This document shows, piece by piece, positions 10,448 to 64,000 of a stretch of DNA of 64,000 nucleotides. Source of the stretch: Petrosia ficiformis (lineage: Eukaryota > Porifera > Demospongiae > Haplosclerida > Petrosiidae); the NCBI GenBank assembly GCA_947044365.1, contig OX345639.1:5901444-5965443 (forward strand). The letters are read 5' to 3'. Each line of letters starts with the position of its first letter. Position 1 is the stretch's first letter. The notes beneath the pieces are model-generated. The model was given only the letters and a program-made list of their open reading frames with translations. It ran no database searches and was not told where the DNA came from. Made by a program: the position numbers and the translations under genes.

Positions 10448-10912
10448 TATAATTGCTTTATGAATCAATCATTGCCGAGCGCTAGTGTCTCTACCTTTCT
10501 GTGTATATACTCGAAATCTGGGGCCTGAAGTAAATGTAACTGCAGTTTAAGTGCACAGAAACTGATTACTGCATGAAGTACTTTCTCAAAGGTTCTAAAT
10601 GATGACTTTTTCGTGTCTGAAACTCAAAAACTTATTATATTTAAAGATTCCTGCATCATCTTTATATTGTTTCTGTGCTATATACAACAGTTTACGTTAT
10701 TCCTGCTGGACTGTTTCTATTCTCGAACGCGCGTTATTTTACATGCCACGCCCAATTAACTGACCGAGCTAGCTCGAGCGCTATATAGCCCCCGGAATGA
10801 CGTACTTTCTTAACTACGTATACAACACATACTCAATCGCGCAAGTGACACAAACATAATATATAATTATATATAGTGGGAAAGCAATTATAAGGATGGC
10901 CCTAGGGCCATG
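10448..10912. mobile_element. MITE family 'A' copy (right part, after the THAP element)
   Basis: It continues 'tataattgcttt' and then 'gtctctacctttctgtgta', as at 6606 and in the reverse of 49580-49600. It passes the core (10725-10745, 'cgaacgcgcgttattttaca') and ends with 'gggaaagcaattataagg' and 'ggccctagggcc' at about 10876-10912. With the piece before 8980 it makes one full element of about 470 bp. Confidence 0.75.
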
Positions 10913-10981
10913 AAAAAATAGATAAAAATTCAGTTAAAATTATATTAATTAAAAATATCTAGCAAACTGAATATCGCTACA

Positions 10982-12014
10982 CTATTTGAATGTAGTTTTT
11001 CTAATTGAGAAGTTTTGATATGACGATGCTCCTTGTTGAAAGTTCCCAGCAGACTCCAGTTCAATTGCTCTCAAAGGTGTTCCCCATGTTAAATGAGTTG
11101 TGTCGGAAAAAGGATAAAATTTAGCTTGGACAGGAAGCAATAGCTCACCATCAGTAAACTTGAAAGAGATCCGTAGCTCATTGCGAACCTGGATTAAAGG
11201 CATAAGAATCATGTGACTAAATTTGCAAGCACCTTTTTAATGTTGCTTACTATTCCACCACTTGTGCAACAAGTCAGTATAATTCATTGTGCAAGAGGAA
11301 ATATCATTAAAATACTTACATACCCAATTTTGTTAGTTTGCTCATTAAAACTGCAGAATAGGGAGCAGCTTAATTTTGTAGGAAAATGTTACTTTGTAAA
11401 AATGAATTCATTTGTATACAGAATTCTTCTCAAGGTAGGAAACAATGAGCTATACAATTGTAGTAACTATATAACCAGAGGTTTTAGAAATTGCCTATCT
11501 TTGTTTTCTTCATTACATAATTAGAATATTTTGTTCAAACTGCCCACGATGCTCCAAGGTATCCAGAAAATATGTAAAATTTAAATATACACACAGAAAG
11601 GTCATATATGTGAAATCACAATTGTGTTCATATTGTATGTGATCTGGAAGTAAACTGTTACATACACTCTTTTTAGTGGGTTGGTACCCATTAGTGAACC
11701 AAACAAGTGAATATTCCATCCTATCTGGTTGCTCAATACTGTTGTCAGGTGTTATCTCGTCACTTCCCATCACTAGTTTCCTAGTTGGAATAGAATAAGC
11801 TCAAATACAAATCAGTAGTGTAGATACACACTCACTCCAAATTAAGATGTGACACTCCCTTTGGCTTCACACTTACAGTGACATCATATTTAACATCACA
11901 ACTCAGTTTTATTGTTCTCTCTTCGCCAAACCTTCTGCCATCATTCTTGAAGAAGATGTAACGACTACTTTTTGTGTCGAAAACTGTCAAAGAAACACTG
12001 AAATTTGTAGTCAT
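10982..12014 (-). CDS. CNRIP1: CNRIP1-like protein, copy B (3 exons, 166 aa)
   Basis: Exons on the minus strand are 12014-11836 (179 nt, ATG first), 11780-11666 (115 nt) and 11188-10982 (207 nt, stop last). All junctions are GT-AG and phases match (2, then 0). The 501 nt give 166 residues; vertebrate CNRIP1 has 164. Diagnostic stretches are 'IFFKNDGRRFGEERTIKL' (compare the family's F-x-K-V-D-G-x-R-F-G-x-x-R-T-I-K-L), 'ITPD...PDRMEYSLVWFTNG..PTK' and 'FTDGELLLPVQAKFYPFSD.....WGTPLRAIE'. CNRIP1 is a small cytosolic beta-sandwich protein that binds the C-terminal tail of the CB1 receptor in vertebrates. The C-terminal tail here differs, so receptor binding cannot be assumed. A paralogue lies just upstream at 12712-14692. 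Confidence 0.88.
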
Positions 12015-12289
12015 GTCGAATCAGCACCACTAAAACAACAGTCAACCACGCCCAGATTGTGGCATAATTAACTTCATAATGCCTAGTAGTTGGGTCTTCA
12101 TATATAGTTACTTATTATGATATTTTATCGAGATTTCAATAAATGTATGGTGGTTCGTTTGTAGATTGTGATAACAACCTACCAGATTGTGGGTTGCAAT
12201 CTGACTCAGTATTGTTAGATCATACTGAGAGAAACTCTTTGCACATACTTTTTGCTTTTTTTTTTCTACAAGTGATTTAACCAAATGTA

Positions 12290-12478
12290 GCTTAATGAGG
12301 AAGCTAGAATAGCTTTACATCCCCTCCGAAAGATGCAATGATAAACACCCGCATGTTTTTAGGATAGAGCTGAGTATACTCATAGGTGAAAAAAGCCTGT
12401 AACTAGTGGGACTTCAACTTGCAACCTTTCGATGCAGGCCAGCACTTTAACCAGCAGGCCACTAGTACCCCATACCAT
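12290..12478 (-). mobile_element. tRNA-derived SINE
   Basis: On the minus strand a tRNA-like head (about 12472-12402) has an A box 'TGGCCTGCTGG' and a B box-like 'AGTTGAAGTCC' about 35 bases later, flanked by pairing ends ('actagtgg' and 'ccactagt'). The body follows to about 12290 ('ggaggggatgtaaagct'). These are internal RNA polymerase III promoter elements. Imperfect boxes and a weak fold argue for a SINE rather than a working tRNA. It lies between the two CNRIP1-like genes. Confidence 0.65.
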
Positions 12479-12711
12479 TTTTATATCAGTACTGTAATAT
12501 ACCGTAATAAATATTACAAAATCAAGCAAATGGTTAAGAGTATATGATTCTATATTTATACTAATATAATTATTACAATCAACAACAGTTTCATATTACT
12601 GACAGCTGAGATATGTACATAAAATCTAATCATTATGATCATTATCCTCTGACACTACCTAGCAAATTAATTAAATTTCTTGTAGCTACCTATATAATAT
12701 ACTCTTGTAGA

Positions 12712-14692
12712 TTATATGAATTTAATCTTTCTGATTGGGAATCTTTGATGTGGGGATGCTCCTTGTTCAAAGTTGCCTGTAGACTCTGCTTCAATTGCTT
12801 TCAAAACATTCCCCCAAACAATATGAGAGGAATCAGAAGGAGGGTAAAATTTAACCTGAACAGGAAATGCTAGTTCTCCATCAGTAAACTTGTAACAGAT
12901 CCTTAGGTCATTACGAGCCTTGAGAAGGCAGAGGAGTGAGAATTAATAATGGTGTGTGTAACTATGTTGAATATATAGTAAGTACTCTTCATGAGTATTA
13001 ATTAATATTAGATATTATGATTACTCAGTTCTATTCTAATATGGGATATAAGTATAACTATATTTAAATACTGCTTTGTGTCTATATATTTTACCCCTTT
13101 TTTGGTAGGTTGGTATCCAGTAGTGAACCACATAATGGAGTACTCAATCCTATCAGGTTGCTCTGTCATTTTATCAGGTGTAATCTCATCACTTCCTATC
13201 ACAAGTTTCCTAATTGAATGGAAGATATAAATATATCGCATCCTTCAATTAACAGGGGCGGATACAGGATTTTTTGTATGGTGGGGTTGATCTCGGCGCA
13301 CATCGCTCGCCGCACAAAATTTTAGCTAATTAATTATTCATAAAGGGTGTGGTAAATTAATTAGCAAAAGAAAAGGTCCTCTAACACCGATTTCTGGAAG
13401 ATGCGCCTCGGATGTTGTTAAATGAAAGCCTTAAAAATGTCTTCTACTGGAATTCTTTCCTGGTAATGCATAGCTATCACAGCCATGTCTGAAAAGTGTT
13501 CTTCTGTGAGTGAAGATTGTGTGTAAGTCTTTCAAAGTTCAAATGTTTTGGGGGGGTTGCAACCCCACAAACCCCCCCCCCCCCCTAAATCCGCCCTTGA
13601 TTAATACTATATAAACTGAACAAGCACACAAACATGGTCTACAAAAAGAGCTCTGTTTTCTGTCTATGGTGCTCGTGTGTGTGAACAACCAAATTGAATT
13701 CAATTAATTATCAGATCACAAACTTAATGGTATATAGGTGTGTGACGATAGAAGATTATGCATGCCATAATATATAAAGGAAAATGAAATTTTCACTGTA
13801 AACAATGATTTTATAATAAAATTTCTCCATTAGTATTTAAGAATTGAATTGTTGTTTTAGTTAACTATAAAACTAGAACATGTTTTAGTAAGGTAACTAA
13901 ACTAGAACTAAATTACATGCAGGTGTACTGTAATAACTGAAAGTAAAAGTTGGCCAATAACGGATATTTTTAGTTAGTTAACCAAAATTAAAAACCTTTT
14001 AGTAAGCCTAATATTACCTTAGTTAAACTATAAGTTTGAGAAACCAGGCATATTATAATTAAGTATTCATTATTTTGTAATTAAAACAACACTATTCATG
14101 ATCACTAGCCAATTTGAAATATTACTTTTATTAAAACAAAAGGAAAAAGAGAGCCAAAGTTTCAACACCTATTCAGGAGGGCATGTCTCTACCTAGCCAC
14201 AAAGGCCTCTTCACAACACTAATAGATATGCACAGGTTTTTTATATATTTTTTTTCATGTACAAGGAAAAATAAAATTTTCATTCAAAATATTTGCAAAC
14301 AGTGATTTTATAATAAATATAATTCTGCTTTAAATCTCCATTAATAAGGATTGACATAGAAGATATGCACAGTTTTTTTTATAGTAACTGTTCTCTCTAG
14401 ATACATTACGGGGACATGTAATGCATGTGAATAACCATCCACATTTCTGCTTCCATCTATCTATCTTTATATTTATCTAACTAAACACTATACACCAAAA
14501 CACATGAACTCACTGTAAATTAAGACTTTCTACTCCTTTTGGCTTCACACTTACAGTAATGTCATATTTGACATTACAACTGAGTTTTACTGTTCTCTCC
14601 TCACCAAATCTTTTACCATCAACTTTGAAGAAGATATAACGACTATATTTAGTGTCGTAGGCTGTCAGAGAAACAGTGAAGTTAGTAGTCAT
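12712..14692 (-). CDS. CNRIP1: CNRIP1-like protein, copy A (3 exons, 166 aa)
   Basis: Exons are 14692-14514 (179 nt, ATG first), 13209-13095 (115 nt) and 12918-12712 (207 nt, ends TAA). These lengths and phases are identical to copy B. The protein reads 'IFFKVDGKRFGEERTVKL' near residue 20, 'PDRIEYSIMWFTTGYQPTKK' in exon 2, and 'FTDGELAFPVQVKFYPPSDS' then 'WGNVLKAIEAE' in exon 3. It is closer to its neighbour than to vertebrate CNRIP1, so the pair arose by local duplication. Both ends of the reading frame are intact and no stop interrupts it. Intron 1 holds a C/G-rich transposon (13253-13599) and a TTTTAGTTAACTA element (13852-14040). Role: as for copy B, a probable cytosolic adaptor whose partner is unknown here. 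Confidence 0.88.
13253..13599. mobile_element. hAT-like MITE with CAGGGGCGGAT / ATCCGCCCTTG ends
   Basis: The ends CAGGGGCGGATA and TAAATCCGCCCTTG are imperfect inverted repeats of a form common in hAT-derived MITEs. G/C homopolymer runs lie near the right end (13547-13585). I could not find a matching 8 bp target duplication. It lies in intron 1 of CNRIP1-like copy A. Confidence 0.65.
13852..14040. mobile_element. TTTTAGTTAACTA element, uninterrupted copy
   Basis: It begins 'ttttagttaactataaaac' and ends 'ttagttaaactataagt'. The same element lies at 53293-53830, where it is split by a HIRAN-type MITE. This copy therefore shows the empty site (single TA at 13903-13904). Partial copies lie at 29762-29826, 38205-38445 and 60435-60545. 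Confidence 0.75.
14041..14513 (-). other. Intron of CNRIP1-like copy A, no gene
   Basis: AT-rich intron sequence. The short segment 'acagtgattttataataa' recurs at about 13800-13820 and 14300-14320. I see no gene. Confidence 0.5.
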
Positions 14693-15044
14693 ATTGGATT
14701 GTCCGCAGCAATATCATAAAATTTCACGACAATAATTGTTAGCTCAGCGCGGACTACCCGTACGACATTAATTACAACAGTGTTGGCGGACCGTGCGGCC
14801 AGGGTCTCTCCTGGAGGAGTGGTTCAGTGGTGACGTTGTGGCGAATTGTTGGAAAGCCACCTATGTGAGAATTGGGCACCACAGTTACATGTCTAAGGGA
14901 TGCTACCCGACCTCCAGCCATACCTCAAGCAGATTGCATCTCTAAATTCTCCCTTATATAGGTAGAAGCCATGTTCTTCGAGTGGGAGAACGGAGAGGCA
15001 TGAGGAGGAGCCTTTCTCCGTTGCGAGGTCAACTGAGCGTTTTA
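14693..15044. other. Unassigned GC-richer stretch between CNRIP1-like copy A and the rDNA remnant
   Basis: The start ATG of copy A is at 14692, so its promoter should lie here. Base composition changes sharply at about 14750. The segment 14780-15040 could be decayed 18S or spacer DNA, but I could not align it to 18S, 28S or 5S by eye. Confidence 0.4.
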
Positions 15045-15213
15045 GTTGGCCATTGATGTTGCTGGCTTGTTGAGATGGTTTGACTTAATTTGGGATTGGA
15101 GCCGTGGTGGTCAGCCAGGGATTTTTCGAGAAAATGTTTCAACTTGGTGTTGTGTTAAAGGAAGTAAAATTCGTAACAAGGTTTTCGTAGGTGAACCTGC
15201 GGAAGGATCATTA
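15045..15213 (+). pseudogene. 18S rRNA 3' end, decayed
   Basis: The end 'gtgaacctgcggaaggatca' (15191-15210), followed by 'tta', is the universal 18S 3' terminus. 'cgtaacaagg' precedes it. Differences from the invariant sequence are mostly transitions (the fixed 'aaagtcgtaac' is 'aaaattcgtaac'; 'ggtttccgtag' is 'ggttttcgtag'). About 170 bases of the 3' major/minor domain are recognisable, with weaker similarity at the left edge. Confidence 0.85.
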
Positions 15214-15409
15214 GTGTTTCTGTTTTGTTGTTTGCGTTCCACCTGTTCTGTCCTCAGTGTGAGGACTCGGGTGTCTGAACGCTTGTGCGCACTTGGTGAT
15301 TGTGCATAGCACTTTTCTGGTTGGCTGTACACAATCATTTTCGTTGTTTTTTTTTGGTCTGTCAGTCGGTTAGGAGTAGACTGTAGAAGTTTGCACAACT
15401 GAAAGGAAC
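15214..15409 (+). pseudogene. ITS1 remnant
   Basis: Spacer between the 18S end and the 5.8S start, of normal metazoan length. It belongs to the rearranged rDNA remnant and has no coding content. Confidence 0.75.
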
Positions 15410-15567
15410 AACTTCTAACAGTGGATTCCTTGGCTTGCATGTCAATGAAGACTGTAGCAAAGTGCGACGTGTTGCAAATTGCAAAATTCAGTGAGTCATC
15501 GAATTGTTGAATGCACAGGACACTTCGCTGGTATACTCTGGTGAGGTATGTTTGGCTGAGGGTCGTT
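15410..15567 (+). pseudogene. 5.8S rRNA, decayed
   Basis: About 158 bases aligned by recognisable blocks: 'aacttctaacagtggatt', 'gatgaag..cgcagc' (here 'aatgaagactgtagc'), 'aattgcaaaattcagtgagt' and 'catcgaattgttgaatgcac'. Length matches 5.8S. Invariant positions have changed mostly C to T or G to A, as expected of a methylated, non-functional copy. The block 'cagtgagtcatcgaa' is the sponge/fungal-like form. Confidence 0.85.
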
Positions 15568-15800
15568 TAAAAATGTTCGTTTTGAGCATGATGGCAATGC
15601 TAGCTGCTTGGCAAGTGTTATTGTTGTTTCCAAAGAGGTTGGGGTTTTGTCCTGAACAGTTGAATGGTTTGCCAAACAACTGCCTTTAGAGTATGTAGAA
15701 TTTCCTACACCTCTCTGTTTGTATCGAATGATTTATCAGAGTGGTCTTTCCGCTGATTGTTTGCTCTTTGTTGGGCACGAAATGTGGGCAATTAGTTTTA
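15568..15800 (+). pseudogene. ITS2 remnant
   Basis: Sequence after 5.8S without similarity to rRNA. Instead of the expected 28S 5' end it runs directly into inverted 28S sequence at about 15801. Confidence 0.65.
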
Positions 15801-15859
15801 TCTGGAGAGAGTCATAGTTACTCCCCCCGTTTACCTGTGCTTGGTTGAATTTCTTCACT

Positions 15860-15893
<34 letters not shown>

Positions 15894-16750
15894 CGTCAAC
15901 ACCGCTCTCCGGCCATCACAATGTTTTGCTTTAATTAAACACTCGGATTCTGCTTGTCTGTTCCAGTTCTAAGTTGACAGTTTAGCAGCTGCCGATGCCA
16001 CACCGGGCCACGAAGAACCCGGACGGCAAGTTGTTACCCTCCAGCAGAGGACTCGCCTGGTCCCCTCAAGACCATCATTCCCCAACAATGATTGAGGTCA
16101 AGAGAAGGGATTTGACAGGTCAGTCTCAGTTGTGCCCCGCCATCATCCTGAGGCAGCCCAACAGGCCCAGCTCTTAGAGCCAATCCTTCTCCCGAAGTAG
16201 CGGATCACTTTTGCTGACTTTTCTTACCTACACTGTTGAAGACTTGCTGCGGTTATCGGTACAACTGGGTGCTACAGCAAGGAACCAACCTGCTTACACT
16301 TCCCTTGGATATTCACGGACCGTCAGTATCGCACCGGACGCCATGGCAACTGTGACACTATGTCGGAATCAGATGACATTATCTCTGGCCAACCCGATTC
16401 CAGGGAACACACTTCATCGATACAAAAAGACAACTCTTCCCAGTGCACCCACCGACGTCTCCAAGTTTGTTTGCATTGCCGCCAACGACTGAGGTCGCCT
16501 CTGCACTCTGGTTTGGAAATGTTTACCAAATTTCTTTCAGGGCCAGGATCCCCTGGCACAAACCGCAGGGGCTCGCACCAGGAATGGGCACCCCTTCCAG
16601 GCAAAAAGGGGGGACTTCCCCTTCGCTCAGGACCGACTCACTAAAGTTCAACTGCTGTTCACACATAACCCTTCTCCACTTCAGTCTTCATGATCCTCTC
16701 TTGAATATTTGCTACTACCACAAAATCCACACCAGAGGCTGCTCTGTCCG
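15801..16750 (-). pseudogene. 28S rRNA fragment, inverted
   Basis: Read on the plus strand this is the complement of 28S: 'gagagagtcatagttactcc', 'cattcagagcactgggcaga', 'ttagagccaatccttctccc', 'gttcaactgctgttcacaca' and 'tttgctactaccacaaaatc' are all 28S landmarks on the reverse strand. It therefore points against the 18S-5.8S segment, which cannot happen in a working rDNA unit. Open frames in this stretch are not genes. Confidence 0.9.
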
Positions 16751-16905
16751 TGTTCTTCGTTGTGAGTCGGGTTGTTTGGCATCTAGTAGCTGGTTCCCTC
16801 CAAAGTTTCAGCTGGAGTCCGTTTCAGTATGTTTCGTCAGGTAAAACGAATGATTAGAGGTAATGAGGTTGAAAGGCCCTTGACCTATCCTCGAACTTTA
16901 AATTG
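16751..16905 (+). pseudogene. 28S rRNA fragment, forward, with internal deletion
   Basis: 'gtgagtcgggttgtttgg' is joined directly to 'catctagtagctggttccct', two 28S landmarks that are normally hundreds of bases apart. 'gcgaatgattagagg'-like sequence and 'ctcgaactttaaat' follow. Orientation is opposite to the preceding 28S block. Confidence 0.85.
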
Positions 16906-61707
<44,802 letters not shown>

Positions 61708-62039
61708 CATGCGGGATATTGTCTGGTAAATCTAGTGAATGTCTGATAAATTGAAACTGAACTGTATACAAAGTATATGGGGAGTAGGACAAGTGATGAA
61801 AATAGGGCAAAATGTCTGGCAGTTGGCTCGCTATTTCCACACCCTTGTATATCAATTCACATTAGTTTCGTTGTAGTTATTGTTTTGAATCATTTTGTTC
61901 AAAGCATACCATTTGTATTAGTTTACACTACCTCTGTCTACTATACAAATAGTTCATATGTTATAACACAATGGGGTACTTGTTTTATACATAGTGACAG
62001 TGTATTGATACAATAGATATTTAATATAGTAATAATTGT

Positions 62040-62490
62040 TCAATTTGTTCTCTTGCTGTAAAACAAGAGACCTATCTGTTTATACATGTCATATAGAGGC
62101 ACACTCAATAGGACATTTATTACTACACAATAAGTGCTTCTAGTAACAGTGTATATATCAGATATTTAATATAGTAATACTTGTTCTCTTGCTGTAAAAC
62201 AAGAGACCTATTTGTTTATACAGGCACACTCAAATGCACATTTGTTACTACACATGAGTGCTTCTAGTGACAGTGTATCAATACAATAGATATTCCACAT
62301 AGTATTCTTGTTGTAAAACAAGAGATCTGCAATACCTTATACAAATCATCAAATTATACATGCTTACCCATAAGGACATTTGTATTACGCAATTGGTGCT
62401 TCTCTTGTTACATATGCATAGTGACAGTGTACACTAAACATACCATAAAGCATTCCTTGCTATTGATCCTGTTATAAAACAAGAGATCGT
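62040..62490. repeat. Diverged tandem repeat (TTGCTGTAAAACAAGAGACC)
   Basis: About four units of about 115-140 bp with 'taaaacaagaga' and 'tagtgacagtgta'. Confidence 0.75.
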
Positions 62491-62835
62491 GACCTTCTTT
62501 ATGTGCATCAGTTTACATGTGTGTAAACAGACAGAGTAGGTTGATGGTTGCTCTGTAATCACTGAATTTTATATTCTCTAATGTTTTATGTGTGCATCAG
62601 TTTACCTGTTGGGCAAACAGACAGAGTAGGTTGATGGTTGCTCTGTAATCACTGAATTTTATATTCCCTAATGTTTTATGTGTGCATCAGTTTACCTGTT
62701 GGGCAAACAGACAGAGTAGGTTGATGGTTGCTCTGTAATCACTGAATTTTATATTCCCTAATGTTTTATGTGTGCATCAGTTTACCTGTTGGGCAAACAG
62801 ACAGAGTAGGTTGATGGTTGCTCTGTAACCATTGT
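62491..62835. repeat. 90 bp tandem array, about 3.8 copies
   Basis: 'atgttttatgtgtgcatcag' starts at about 62581, 62671 and 62761, with a diverged first copy before. The last copies are nearly identical. Confidence 0.95.
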
Positions 62836-62936
62836 CTTCCACATATCACTTTCTAATAATTAGGAAGAAATGCAAGTAATGTGTATCATATTAAAGGCAT
62901 ATCATTTTAGTAGTTCTGGTTTTACTATATAGTAGA

Positions 62937-63315
62937 GTTGCACCTATACTAGTATAAGGATCTGAATAGGTGCCTATATTGAAGATATAGGTAGAGTATC
63001 GGTATAGGCAACTGCATTGCCTATACATTGCCTATGCAGATTACATTATTGTCAAACTGCACTGGTACAATCTGAAGATATGTGCAACCAAGGCTGAATA
63101 TACCTGTAACTACATGTACAATGTACTTTGGGGTGAATGTATAGCACACGAATAATAGAATAATTAACATTGTACCCTGTGTGAACAGTTGTAAACTAGA
63201 TAAATACAACTATTTATTTCACACAGACAATATCGGATTGGATCTGCATATAGGCAATATGGATTATGAAATATAGGCATATAGGCATATAGGCAAATTG
63301 CTGTATAGGTGCAAC
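62937..63315. mobile_element. MITE with GTTGCACCTATAC inverted ends
   Basis: 'gttgcacctatac' at 62937 mirrors 'gtataggtgcaac' ending at 63315. The inside is built of 'ataggcatataggc' and 'cctatattgaag' repeats. Target duplication not clear. Confidence 0.75.
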
Positions 63316-63828
63316 ACTAATATATAATGGTACTGGTTGCTAATGTTAACCAGTACAACCACTAGGACTACAATCATCAATACTACTGGCTTCTTGCATC
63401 ATGTTACACGTGCCTTCTGCAGGGCCTAGTGGGTATATAGAACTGTGTTATTATATACAGGTCTGGATATGTAGACATTAGTGTGATAAATTGCTTATCT
63501 AAACACTAGAAATCATGCTATTTCATGCAAAAAGTAAAATGACTATGGCACAGTTATGACAAAATGTTATAATCTGATTGGCTGGTTAAGGCCCTGAGTG
63601 TCATCCCAATGATTGCTCGACACAATGGTGAAGGTATTGTTCCACTCCTCTATTCATTTATTTATGGAGGGGTTAATTGATCAAAGATATGTTAAATAGA
63701 TCACTTATATAAACATGTTATTATAGAAATTAATCAAATTATACAGACCAGAAAAAGATATATAGTAAAAACGTGAATGTCCAAGTGAACACAGTATACT
63801 CACCTTGGAAACCTATGTACATGTACAT

Positions 63829-63930
63829 CAGTGTTTTTGAAGCATGGGCCATATTGGCTCAACAGTGGTTAGTGTGTGCACCATTGGGAATACATCTTGA
63901 GCCAATTAACAAAGAGTTAATGCTGTTATG
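63829..63930 (-). mobile_element. MITE family 'G', truncated copy
   Basis: 'gtttttgaagcatgggccat' to 'gagccaattaacaaagagtt', about half of the element. Confidence 0.65.
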
Positions 63931-64000
63931 AGTAATGTTTAGTTGGAAACACTGTAATAGTGTTGAGTTTCAAACGTCAGCAATGATGAAAACACCATAA

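Noticed and set aside
15046..16844. Frames of 60-133 codons around 15-16.8 kb
   Set aside because: They lie in 18S/5.8S/28S remnants and in their reverse complement.

Overview
This is nuclear DNA from an animal. The window is AT-rich and poor in CpG. Its genes are split by GT-AG introns, and it is crowded with short DNA transposons, minisatellites and the palindrome ACATGTACATGT. A demosponge is my best guess (about 60% sure). The grounds are the sponge-like 5.8S/28S remnants and transposon-borne HIRAN-like and THAP/PHD fragments of kinds I associate with sponges and cnidarians. No species can be named from the sequence alone.

Layout. 1-6526 is largely non-coding: a small transposon with perfect inverted repeats carrying a HIRAN-like remnant (256-860), a 3 x 101 bp tandem array, MITE copies and one doubtful exon. 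6527-10912 is a nest of elements inside one another: a GC-rich MITE family, a foldback element with ~460 bp arms and a hairpin core, and a THAP/PHD element with 72 bp inverted repeats. 10982-14692 (minus strand) holds two tandem three-exon genes for CNRIP1-like proteins (CB1 cannabinoid receptor-interacting protein family), 166 residues each and with identical exon lengths. 15045-16905 is a scrambled rDNA remnant: 18S 3' end, ITS1, 5.8S, ITS2, inverted 28S, then 28S in forward orientation.

17442-61358 (plus strand) is one gene, the orthologue of EML5/EML6 (echinoderm microtubule-associated protein-like). I resolve 34 coding exons, 5,796 nt or 1,932 codons, with every splice phase consistent. 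They encode three successive HELP plus WD40 (tandem beta-propeller) units joined by acidic linkers. Only about the last 40 codons fall beyond the window. Introns are 0.2-2.5 kb except intron 32 (13.9 kb) and intron 33 (3.0 kb), which are filled with satellites and transposons. Several microsatellites sit directly against splice sites.

The EML protein is expected to act on the microtubule cytoskeleton. The CNRIP1-like proteins are small cytosolic beta-rich proteins of uncertain role in an animal without obvious cannabinoid receptors. I see no operon, CRISPR array or prokaryotic system. The most distinctive material is the transposon biology: nested insertions with identifiable empty sites, MITEs carrying host-like domains, and inverted pairs inside one intron.
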